Shown here one piece after another: positions 43,495 to 50,150 of a stretch of DNA of 64,000 nt. The position numbers were made by a program, and so were the translations under genes. Every line of letters starts with the position of its first letter. The stretch's first letter is position 1. The stretch lies in contig JAFWQA010000002.1 in NCBI GenBank assembly GCA_017509255.1, forward strand, positions 148,351 to 212,350, written 5' to 3'. Source of the stretch: Clostridia bacterium. GTDB lineage: Bacteria; Bacillota; Clostridia; Christensenellales; Aristaeellaceae. The notes below the pieces were generated by a model. The model worked only from the letters and a program-made list of their open reading frames with translations, was not told where the DNA came from and made no database searches.

Positions 43495-43549
43495 ATTTAA
43501 TTAAAAATTTACTTAAATGAAGTATAACGGGAAGGACACCCGAAGTCAA
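43495..43549 (-). promoter_or_regulatory. lacI promoter with overlapping A/T palindrome
   Basis: Minus strand: TTGACT (43549-43544), 17-base spacer, TATACT (43526-43521). The inverted arms ATTTAA and TTAAAT (43495-43518) with a 12-base AT centre lie over the expected transcription start. Confidence 0.65.
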
Positions 43550-43562
43550 GCGGGGAGCAATG

Positions 43563-43592
43563 AAAAAAGCCGCTGATGAAAAATCAGCGGCT
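43563..43592 (-). terminator. Terminator of the GH31 gene
   Basis: AGCCGCTGAT pairs with ATCAGCGGCT, followed on the minus strand by TTTTTT (43568-43563). Confidence 0.88.
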
Positions 43593-43597
43593 TTCTG

Positions 43598-45649
43598 TCA
43601 GTCTGCCCGTTCGAAGACGGCCATTTCGTCCAGGGGGACGCGGAGGGTGATCCACCGGCCGCCGTCCCATTCGCTCTCGCCGCGGAAGCGGCGCCAGCGG
43701 CAGCCGGAGGGGAGGTAGACCTTCAGGGTCTCGTCCGGCGTTTCGATCCTTTCGCCGCCGGGCAGGTAGTACATCGGGCGGGTGACGGGGCAGAAGAGAA
43801 GGCGGTCCCCAAGCATCATTTCCGTATCCAGGCGCTGGAGCTCCGGGTCATGGGGGAACTGCAGGGCCGGATGCCGCTGCGGCGGCAGGCCGGTGCGGCA
43901 GGTCTCCTCCAGCAGCTGCTTCAGCAGGGGCTTGAGCTCATAGCGGAAGCGGATGGCCTTTTCCAGCGCGTCATAAAAGGGCTCGCCCTTCTCGCCGAAG
44001 CGCCAGATCTCCCGCGGGGTGTCCGTGCCGTGAAAGCGGAGCATGGTCAGGAAGCAGCCGAACTGCGCCCAGCGGACGAAAAGCTCCCGGTAGCCGGGAT
44101 CCTTCACACCCAGCGGGAAGTCTCCCCGCCAGAACCAGGGTTCCCTGCGGTCGGTAAAGAAGCCGCCGATGTCGCAGTGCCAGAAGGGCTCGCCGGTGGC
44201 GAAGAAGTTGAGGCCCTCCGGGACCTGCCTGCGCAGGGTTTCCCAGGTGGCGCAGATATCGCCGCTCCAGGTGACCGCGGCGTAGCGGTGCTGCCCGGCC
44301 CAGGAGGAGCGCGTCACGTTCAGAAAGGGTTTGGCGCTTTCCCGGCGCTGCCCTTCCCACATGCCCATGGAATGGTACAGGCAGTACAGAGAGATCTTTG
44401 TCGGATCCAGATAGAGCTTCGCCTCGGCGGTGTTGACGCGCGCGCGGCTGTCCTCATCCGGCTTTACGCTGCCATGCCAGTCGCTCTCGAAGGGCTCGGT
44501 GCAGTCGCACCACCAGGCGTCCACGCCCTCGGAGAAGAGCCCGTGGCTGGCCTGCCGCCAGTACAGCGCCCGCGCCTCCGGCAGGAAAGCGTTGTAGGTG
44601 GAGCGGTTGCCCAGCATGAACCCGGCGCGGAGCATCTCCAGCCGGTCGGCGTTGGCGTCCCCCTGCATGTTCGGCCAGACGGAGACCATCAGCTTCACGC
44701 CCAGGGAATGGAGCTTTTCCGCGAAGCCCCTGGGGTAACGGCTGCGGTCGAAGCGCTTGTAGCCCCACTGGCCCTCGGGCCAGGTCATCCAGTCCTGCAC
44801 GATCATGTCCAGCGGGATCTTCCGCTGGGCGTACTCAAGCACTACGTCCTCCAGCTCCTTCGCGCAGGTATAGCGTTCTTTGGACTGGACCAGCCCCAGC
44901 GCCCAGTCCGGCAGCATGGCGGCCGGCCCGGTCAGCGCGCGGTAGCGCTTCATCAGGGAGGCGTAGCTGCCGTCCCCGGTAAAGAAGAACCAGTCCAGTT
45001 CGTCCGCGCAGTCCACCCACAGGAAGCTGCCTTCCGCGTCATCCCGGAACTCCATCCCGCAGCCCATGTTGAACAGGACGCCCCAGCCGGCGGTGGAGAC
45101 CAGCACCGGGACGACGGCCTTGAGATTGTGCTGGTAGAGCAGGCGGCGGTGCCCTCGCAGGTTCCCGATGCCCTCCTCATGGGAGCCGAGCCCGTACAGG
45201 GCCTCGTCCCCGGAAAAGGAAAAGAACTGCTTTCCGGTCAGGCCGACGCGGTCGATACAGCTTTCCGCGGGCACGGTCCCGGTCCGGACGCCGTCCGCGC
45301 CGCCGGTCTCGGTCAGCGGCGCCGTCGCGTCAAAGCGGTGGAGGACGACAGGCGCGGAGGACAGCTCACAGGGGCGGTCTTCCGGCTCCCGCAGAAGGAT
45401 CTTTCCGGCGGTATTCATAAAGGTGAGGGAGGCGCTTTTGCCGTCCACGCGGACGCTGACCCCCGGGAAGAGGACCAGGTCTCCGCCGGCGGTACGGGTG
45501 AAGGTTTCGCCCGGGACCTCCTCCGCGGTAACGGCCGGGCCGGCGTCCGGCAGGAAGCTCTTTGAGAGCGTCCGGGTCACGCGGACAATGCCGTCGCCGT
45601 AACCGGCGAGGCGGGTGGTCATTCCGCTGCGCTCGATGATGTAGGACAT
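43598..45649 (-). CDS. GH31 family glycosidase (alpha-xylosidase/alpha-glucosidase-like)
   Basis: 683 residues from ATG 45649 (CCGGAGGAAAAC upstream). A beta domain (1-240) precedes the barrel. The nucleophile is D382 in WWCDCTEP, and the acid/base D464 in WSGD, both in GH31 contexts (LDMIVQDWM at 280-288 is also typical). No signal peptide, so it works on imported oligosaccharides. It removes alpha-linked xylose, glucose or galactose side groups; which one cannot be decided here. Divergent from the AraC-type gene, which probably controls it. Confidence 0.9.
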   Translation of the reverse strand: MSYIIERSGMTTRLAGYGDGIVRVTRTLSKSFLPDAGPAVTAEEVPGETFTRTAGGDLVLFPGVSVRVDGKSASLTFMNTAGKILLREPEDRPCELSSAPVVLHRFDATAPLTETGGADGVRTGTVPAESCIDRVGLTGKQFFSFSGDEALYGLGSHEEGIGNLRGHRRLLYQHNLKAVVPVLVSTAGWGVLFNMGCGMEFRDDAEGSFLWVDCADELDWFFFTGDGSYASLMKRYRALTGPAAMLPDWALGLVQSKERYTCAKELEDVVLEYAQRKIPLDMIVQDWMTWPEGQWGYKRFDRSRYPRGFAEKLHSLGVKLMVSVWPNMQGDANADRLEMLRAGFMLGNRSTYNAFLPEARALYWRQASHGLFSEGVDAWWCDCTEPFESDWHGSVKPDEDSRARVNTAEAKLYLDPTKISLYCLYHSMGMWEGQRRESAKPFLNVTRSSWAGQHRYAAVTWSGDICATWETLRRQVPEGLNFFATGEPFWHCDIGGFFTDRREPWFWRGDFPLGVKDPGYRELFVRWAQFGCFLTMLRFHGTDTPREIWRFGEKGEPFYDALEKAIRFRYELKPLLKQLLEETCRTGLPPQRHPALQFPHDPELQRLDTEMMLGDRLLFCPVTRPMYYLPGGERIETPDETLKVYLPSGCRWRRFRGESEWDGGRWITLRVPLDEMAVFERAD

Positions 45650-45712
45650 GTTTTCCTCCGGCGATGGATCATTCAGGGCCAAGAAAGGAGTTTTGTCTCT
45701 TTGCTGCAGTAA

Positions 45713-45741
45713 AGTGTAAGGCTGACAGCACTTTCATTCAA
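45713..45741 (-). promoter_or_regulatory. Promoter of the GH31 gene
   Basis: Minus strand: TTGAAT (45741-45736), 17-base spacer, TACACT (45718-45713), 64 bases before the start codon. Confidence 0.6.
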
Positions 45742-45762
45742 TGACAGTTGGCGGGCGTGATT

Positions 45763-45901
45763 CGGACAAAAATATCCATTTTGGTCAAAATTTGTCCTGC
45801 CGGGGCATGAACATAAAAAAATCAAGACATTTTTGTCCTTTCGGCTTTTCAGACGGGATCATTCTGTATATAATGCAAAAAGATAGTTTTGTCCTGTCCG
45901 G
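45763..45901. promoter_or_regulatory. Cluster of TTTGTCC sites between GH31 and the AraC-type gene
   Basis: Three direct copies of TTTGTCCTnnCGG-like sequence at 45791-45803, 45832-45844 and 45888-45901, plus an inverted CGGACAAA at 45763-45770; a weaker TTTGTCTC is at 45692. AraC proteins bind such repeated asymmetric sites. A TATAAT at 45869-45874 with TTTTCA at 45846 lies among them and would serve the AraC-type gene. Confidence 0.6.
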
Positions 45902-45910
45902 GGAGGTGAA

Positions 45911-46714
45911 GTGTCCGTGTTTCTGCAGGTGATCCGCCGGAATCTGTTTGTCGGAACGGCATGCCCGTTCGATTTCCCGGCCCATGTGCACGAGGGGATC
46001 GAGATCGTTTATGTCCATCACGGGGAGCTGAACATGACGGTGAACGGCGTGAGCTACTGCCTGAAGCCGGGGGACATTCTCTGCTCCTTCCCGATGGTCA
46101 TCCACAGCTATGAGGGCGCGACGCAGGAGGAGGGCGCCATGTGCGTCGGCTTCCGCCCGAGCCTGATCGCCGAGTTCCGGAACCTTTTTCTGACCATGTT
46201 CCCGGAGGACCCGCTGATCCACGTGACGGAGGAGGATACCGAGCTGAAGGAGATCATTGACCGCATGATGGCCAATGCCCACGAGCCCTATCCGCTGCAG
46301 ATGACGGCCTATGTGCACCTTTTCCTGGCCCTGATCCTGCAGAAGCTGAAGCTGCGCCCGTACGACGAATTCATGGACAGCGGCCTGATCCAGCGCACGC
46401 TGATCTACATGTCGGACCACATGACCGAGCCGCTGACGCTGCAGTCCGTGTCCTACGCGCTGGGCATCAGCGCCAGCCACCTGAGCCACATCTTCTCCCG
46501 CCGGCTGAACATCCATTTCCGCAAGTTTATCAACGGCATGCGCATCGAGCACGCCTGCACCCTGCTGCGCAACCCGCGCAACTCCATCAAGGAGATCATT
46601 TACGCCTGCGGGTACGAGAACTCCCGCACCTTCCACCGCACCTTCCTGGAGGAGGTCGGCATGACGCCGGGCGAGTACCGCAAGCGCAGGCATGACGCGC
46701 CCGAGCTGACGTAA
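45911..46714 (+). CDS. AraC family transcriptional regulator
   Basis: 267 residues from GTG 45911 or GTG 45917 (GGGAGGTGAA upstream). A cupin-like N-terminal sensor (FDFPAHVHEGIEIVYVHHGEL, split here as PAHVHEGIEIVYVHHGEL) is followed by two helix-turn-helix motifs at about 165-260 (LTLQSVSYALGISASHLSHI; IKEIIYACGYENSRTFHRTF). Divergent from the GH31 gene, with TTTGTCC repeats between. It should activate the GH31 gene in response to a sugar. Confidence 0.92.
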   Translation: MSVFLQVIRRNLFVGTACPFDFPAHVHEGIEIVYVHHGELNMTVNGVSYCLKPGDILCSFPMVIHSYEGATQEEGAMCVGFRPSLIAEFRNLFLTMFPEDPLIHVTEEDTELKEIIDRMMANAHEPYPLQMTAYVHLFLALILQKLKLRPYDEFMDSGLIQRTLIYMSDHMTEPLTLQSVSYALGISASHLSHIFSRRLNIHFRKFINGMRIEHACTLLRNPRNSIKEIIYACGYENSRTFHRTFLEEVGMTPGEYRKRRHDAPELT

Positions 46715-46723
46715 AGGGATATT

Positions 46724-46758
46724 TACGCTGTATGTCGAAATACAGCGTATTCTTTTTT
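46724..46758 (+). terminator. Terminator of the AraC-type gene
   Basis: TACGCTGTAT (46724-46733) pairs with ATACAGCGTA (46740-46749) across GTCGAA, followed by TTCTTTTTT. It ends just before the ATPase gene at 46767, so that gene may depend on read-through or a promoter not visible here. Confidence 0.85.
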
Positions 46759-46766
46759 GTCTGGAG

Positions 46767-47498
46767 ATGGGGAAAAACGTGAATGAGCTGCTTATCCGGG
46801 GACTGAAGGTGGACTGGGGCGAGATCGCCCCGGACAGCTATCTGCGAAGGATCGAAGCCATCCAAAAAATAAACGCGCTTGATTTTCACAGGCGCGTGAC
46901 CTTCTTTGTCGGGGAAAACGGCAGCGGCAAATCCACGCTGCTGGAGGCCATGGCGGTCTCCGCCGGCTTCAACCCGGAGGGCGGCACCTACAACTACCGC
47001 TTTTCCACCCGGGATTCCCACTCGGAACTGTACGGCGCCATGAGCCTGATCCGCAGCCCGGGACGGCCGAAATGGGGGTATTTCCTGCGGGCCGAAAGCT
47101 TCTATAACGTGGCCACGGCAGAGGAGGAATACTCCCGGCTGGGCGGCGTCCCGCGCGGGTACCATCTGAAATCCCACGGGGAGAGCTTCCTGGCCACGGC
47201 GCAGGACAATTTCCGCGGCGGCGGGCTGTATTTCCTGGATGAGCCGGAGGCGGCCCTGTCCCCGCAGCGGCAGCTGACCCTGATCGTGGAGATCGCGCGC
47301 TGCGTGAAGGAGAACGCGCAGTTCTTCATCGTCACCCATTCCCCGATCCTGCTGGGGATCCCGGACGCGGAGATCCTCTCCTTTGACGGCGGGCCGATCC
47401 ATCCGGTCAGCTATGAGGAGACGGACAGCTACCGCATTACGGAGATGTTCCTCCGCGGCCGGGAGCAGCTGCTGAAAAGGCTGCTGGAGGAGGATTAA
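46767..47498 (+). CDS. Small ABC-type AAA ATPase
   Basis: 243 residues from ATG 46767, but GTG 46779 has a better-spaced GGAGATGGGG and may be the true start. Walker A is GENGSGKST (49-57), the Q region AESFYN, a degenerate signature, Walker B GGLYFLDEPEAALSP and the H-loop VTHSP. This is the stand-alone soluble AAA_21/AAA_23 type that resembles RecF/OLD ATPases, not a transporter. Its role is unknown. The stop overlaps the convergent GH5 stop by 4 bases. Confidence 0.88.
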   Translation: MGKNVNELLIRGLKVDWGEIAPDSYLRRIEAIQKINALDFHRRVTFFVGENGSGKSTLLEAMAVSAGFNPEGGTYNYRFSTRDSHSELYGAMSLIRSPGRPKWGYFLRAESFYNVATAEEEYSRLGGVPRGYHLKSHGESFLATAQDNFRGGGLYFLDEPEAALSPQRQLTLIVEIARCVKENAQFFIVTHSPILLGIPDAEILSFDGGPIHPVSYEETDSYRITEMFLRGREQLLKRLLEED

Positions 47499-48502
47499 GG
47501 CCTGAGCAGCTCCAGGAGCCTCCTGTCCACCCGGAAGCCTTTATGATCCTCATATACCGTACCCGGCCTTCCGTGCTCCACGATGCCGAAGGGCCCGCGG
47601 AAGTTCCACAGGGACCAGCCCCAGCCGTTCTCCCGGAACACGGTCAGAAGATCCGTGAACCAGCGGAGGGCGGTTTCGTTTTCCACTTTGTTATAACAGC
47701 CGAACTCGCCGATATGCACCGGCACGCCGGCGTCGGACAGCTCCTTCCACGGCGCGTAGAAGCGCCGCAGGAAACCGATATCCCATTTCTGCCCGTCCGG
47801 GCGGACGCAGGGGTATTCCGGCATCGGGGCGTTCATGTCCCCGCCGCGCACCCATTCGGCCCGGTGGTGGGTGAGCGGGAAGGGCGTATACCCGCGCCCG
47901 CTGTGGACCACGCCGCGCTCCAGACCCAGGTCCTTCAGCTCCGGCAGAGCCTCGTGCCCGCCGTGGAACCCGTCGATCACCAGCTGCCGGTCCGGGTCCT
48001 GCGCAAGGATCGCGGAGACGGTTTTCCGGATCACTTTTTCGTGATCCGCCCGGGAGCAGGGATGGGTCGGCAGGATCTCGTCCGGCTCGTTCACCAGGTC
48101 AAAGCTGAGCGCGGAGGAGGGAACCCCCTGATAACGCCGGGTGAAGGTCAGCCACAGGGAGATGAAGTCCCGCTGCGCGTCCGCGTCCCGCCAGAGGTTC
48201 CGGCCTTCCGTTTCCGGCCGGTTGACGCAGTAGCCCGGCGCGCGGTGAAGGTTCAGGCACATATGCAGGCCCCTCTCCCGGCAGGCGGCGAGATACCGGT
48301 CGGCAAAAGCCAGCGCTTCCTCCCGGGGACGCGTGAAATCCCCGTCCGGCACAAAAAAGCGGTAATCCGCCGGGACACGGATGAAATTGAAGCCTTCCTC
48401 CGCGATAAAGTCCAGTTCCCGCTCATCCGCTTCCCGGGGCAGGGGATCCTTCCACCGGGAATAGCACCAGAGCATATTGAAGCCCGTTTTGACAGCAGCC
48501 AT
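47495..48502 (-). CDS. Intracellular GH5 family glycosidase
   Basis: 335 residues from ATG 48502, where GGAAGG is 9 bases upstream; two upstream ATG codons have no room for a ribosome site. The acid/base Glu is E139 in FDLVNEP and the nucleophile E266 in VHIGEFG; R42 in FNFIRVPADYR and the WGWSLWNFRG motif complete the family pattern. No signal peptide. GH5 includes mannosidases, mannanases and glucanases; with GH26 and GH31 nearby, cutting imported manno- or gluco-oligosaccharide is likely. Confidence 0.88.
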   Translation of the reverse strand: MAAVKTGFNMLWCYSRWKDPLPREADERELDFIAEEGFNFIRVPADYRFFVPDGDFTRPREEALAFADRYLAACRERGLHMCLNLHRAPGYCVNRPETEGRNLWRDADAQRDFISLWLTFTRRYQGVPSSALSFDLVNEPDEILPTHPCSRADHEKVIRKTVSAILAQDPDRQLVIDGFHGGHEALPELKDLGLERGVVHSGRGYTPFPLTHHRAEWVRGGDMNAPMPEYPCVRPDGQKWDIGFLRRFYAPWKELSDAGVPVHIGEFGCYNKVENETALRWFTDLLTVFRENGWGWSLWNFRGPFGIVEHGRPGTVYEDHKGFRVDRRLLELLRP

Positions 48503-48702
48503 GCGGCACATCCTTCCTTTTAATCCATTCCCCCCGCATGATAGCACAGCCGGGGGCGGGAAATCCTGTAAAATTCGCTTTTCTTCCTGTATTTTTCCCT
48601 GACTGACAAAAGGTTTACAAAAATGTCGCCCGGCAGGCGACCCAAAGAAAAACGCTGTGTGGTATGATCAGTACGTAATCCGGACAAAGGAGGTTATGCA
48701 GT

Positions 48703-49518
48703 ATGTACGGAGCGATCCTGGGGGACATGATCGGAGCCCCCTATGAATTTGACCGGGGAAAGAAAGTCAAGGAATTCCCGCTTTTCGGCCGGAGAAGCGG
48801 GTATACGGACGATTCCGTGATGACAATCGCCGTGGCGGACGCCCTTATGGCAGTACGGGAGAGCGGCGCGGAGGAGGACCCGGACGCCGTGCGCGAAGCG
48901 CTCGTCGCCGCGATGCGGGACTGGGGGCACCGCTATCCGGACGCGGGCTACGGCGGGCGGTTTTACGGCTGGCTGCGCGCGGAGAACCCGCAGCCCTACA
49001 ACAGCTGGGGCAATGGCTCAGCCATGCGCGTTTCTCCTGCCGGCTGGCTGTATCCCACGCTGGAGAAGACCCGGGCCATGGCCCGACTGACCGCGGACGT
49101 GACCCACAACCACCCGGAGGGCATCCGCGGCGCGGAAGCGGCGGCGGGCGCCATCTTCCTGGCCCGCACGGGGCACACGAAGGAGGAGATCCGGGACTAC
49201 GCCGTCCGGGAGATCGGGTATGATCTGTCCCGCACCTGCGACGAGATCCGCCCGGGCTATCACCATGTGGAAAGCTGCCAGCAGACCGTGCCGGAGGCGC
49301 TGACCGCCTTCCTGGAGGGGAATGACTTTGAGGACGTGATCCGCACAGCGGTCTCCCTCGGCGGGGACTGCGATACGCTCACCTGCATCGCCGGCGGCAT
49401 CGCGGAGGCCTTCTACGGCGTTCCGGAGGAGCTGAAGGCGGAATGCCGCGCCCGCGTGGAACCGGACATGCTGGAGGTGCTGGACCGGTTTGACAGGGTG
49501 AGGATCCCGAGAGTATAA
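48703..49518 (+). CDS. ADP-ribosylglycohydrolase family protein
   Basis: 271 residues, near the family norm. Start ATG 48703 with AAAGGAGGT 10 bases before. Metal-binding motifs are ILGDMIGAPYE (residues 5-15), YTDDS (34-38) and SLGGDCDT (about 221-228), which coordinate two Mg2+ ions at the ADP-ribose site. It removes ADP-ribose from proteins or small molecules. The next large gene encodes a likely NAD+-cleaving TIR domain, so the two could be connected, though they are separate transcripts. Confidence 0.9.
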   Translation: MYGAILGDMIGAPYEFDRGKKVKEFPLFGRRSGYTDDSVMTIAVADALMAVRESGAEEDPDAVREALVAAMRDWGHRYPDAGYGGRFYGWLRAENPQPYNSWGNGSAMRVSPAGWLYPTLEKTRAMARLTADVTHNHPEGIRGAEAAAGAIFLARTGHTKEEIRDYAVREIGYDLSRTCDEIRPGYHHVESCQQTVPEALTAFLEGNDFEDVIRTAVSLGGDCDTLTCIAGGIAEAFYGVPEELKAECRARVEPDMLEVLDRFDRVRIPRV

Positions 49519-49595
49519 TCCGAACGCGGAACGGACAGGGAGGCGGAAGACCCGCCTCCCCCGATCCCGTCCCGCAAGGAAAGGAAGCGAGAAAA

Positions 49596-49784
49596 ATGAA
49601 AGCCTTTATCCCCGAAGCCAAGCTGAGCAAAAAGGCCCGGAAGGAGCTGGCGAAACAGAAACGCCGCCTTTGGGAAGCCGATCCCCGCATGAAGGTGATC
49701 GAGAGCAAAAAGCTCTACAGCAGAAAAAGAAACGCTCATGACCGTTACGATGATTCCGGCATGAGCGTTTTGTTTTGCATATAA
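49596..49784 (+). CDS. Small basic protein with its terminator inside the coding end
   Basis: 62 residues from ATG 49596 with AAGGAAAGGAAG upstream. Lys/Arg-rich, opening MKAFIPEAKLSKKARKELAK and containing ESKKLYSRKRNAHDRYDD; short proteins of this pattern seem to recur in Clostridia, from memory rather than a search. The stem AACGCTCATG/CATGAGCGTT that ends transcription covers codons 46-58, so termination happens before the stop codon unless the ribosome shields it. No family assignment. Confidence 0.6.
   Translation: MKAFIPEAKLSKKARKELAKQKRRLWEADPRMKVIESKKLYSRKRNAHDRYDDSGMSVLFCI
49731..49778 (+). terminator. Terminator overlapping the 3' end of the 62-residue gene
   Basis: AACGCTCATG (49731-49740) and CATGAGCGTT (49760-49769) form a 10-bp stem with a 19-base loop, then TTGTTTTG. 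It ends just before the stop codon at 49782. Confidence 0.65.
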
Positions 49785-49862
49785 GGGGATCAGAAGCCTG
49801 TTTTGTCCGGAACGGAAGAAATTTTCATCTTTTCAGCGGACTGTCATCGCAGCCGGCCTCCG

Positions 49863-49891
49863 TTGACAGTTTGTATATCCTGCGGTATATT
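49863..49891 (+). promoter_or_regulatory. Promoter of the leader RNA/TIR operon
   Basis: TTGACA (49863-49868), 17-base spacer and TATATT (49886-49891). The inverted pair ACTGTCA (49840-49846) and TGACAGT (49864-49870) overlaps the -35 and could be an operator. Confidence 0.8.
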
Positions 49892-49897
49892 GTGTCT

Positions 49898-50024
49898 GAA
49901 AGCGGACTGTGGCGCGGCCTGGCCGTACAGGTGAGAGGCATTGCTGCCACTTGCAACCACAGGGGCTTTCTTTTTCGTGTCATTGTGTTGTCAGCGGGCC
50001 TGTATCCCGTTGACACTTTTTTTT
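49898..50024 (+). ncRNA. Structured RNA with terminator, upstream of the TIR operon
   Basis: The transcript from the promoter at 49863 would start almost exactly on a closing stem: AAAGC and CTGTGG (49899-49912) pair with CCACAG and GCTTT (49956-49972 region). Inside are CGGC-CTG-GCCG and CAGGTG with CACTTG, i.e. a three-way junction. Downstream the hairpin at 49989-50024 ends in eight T. The layout (junction closed by P1, then a terminator before the coding region) is that of a riboswitch or an independent small RNA of about 126 bases. I recognise no known class. Confidence 0.5.
49989..50024 (+). terminator. Terminator in the TIR operon leader
   Basis: TGTCAGCGGG (49989-49998) pairs with CCCGTTGACA (50006-50015), one G-T wobble, loop CCTGTAT, followed by eight T (50017-50024). 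Confidence 0.85.
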
Positions 50025-50036
50025 GCAGCGGGTAAA

Positions 50037-50150
50037 ATGACAGAAAAGAAAGAAAAGCCAACAGTTCTCATATACAGAAAACCGCGCGCGCGTACCGGAA
50101 AACAGAAAAACCTCCGCAGACAGCTCCAGAAAGGATGGAAGCAGACATGA
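50037..50150 (+). CDS. Small basic ORF translationally coupled to the TIR gene
   Basis: 37 residues from ATG 50037: starts MTEKKEKPTVLIYRKPRART and ends RRQLQKGWKQT, with about 14 Lys/Arg against 3 Glu. The stop overlaps the TIR start as ATGA, the form used for translational coupling. The same frame is open back to a TTG at 49941 behind AGGTGAGAGG, which would add a hydrophobic stretch and give 69 residues, but that would cross the terminator. No ribosome site of good quality precedes ATG 50037. Possible leader peptide or small partner protein. Confidence 0.4.
   Translation: MTEKKEKPTVLIYRKPRARTGKQKNLRRQLQKGWKQT

Noticed and set aside
49898-50024. Known riboswitch (TPP, cobalamin, SAM, glycine, fluoride) or T-box
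   Set aside because: I compared the conserved elements I remember and none fit; it is kept as an unassigned structured RNA.
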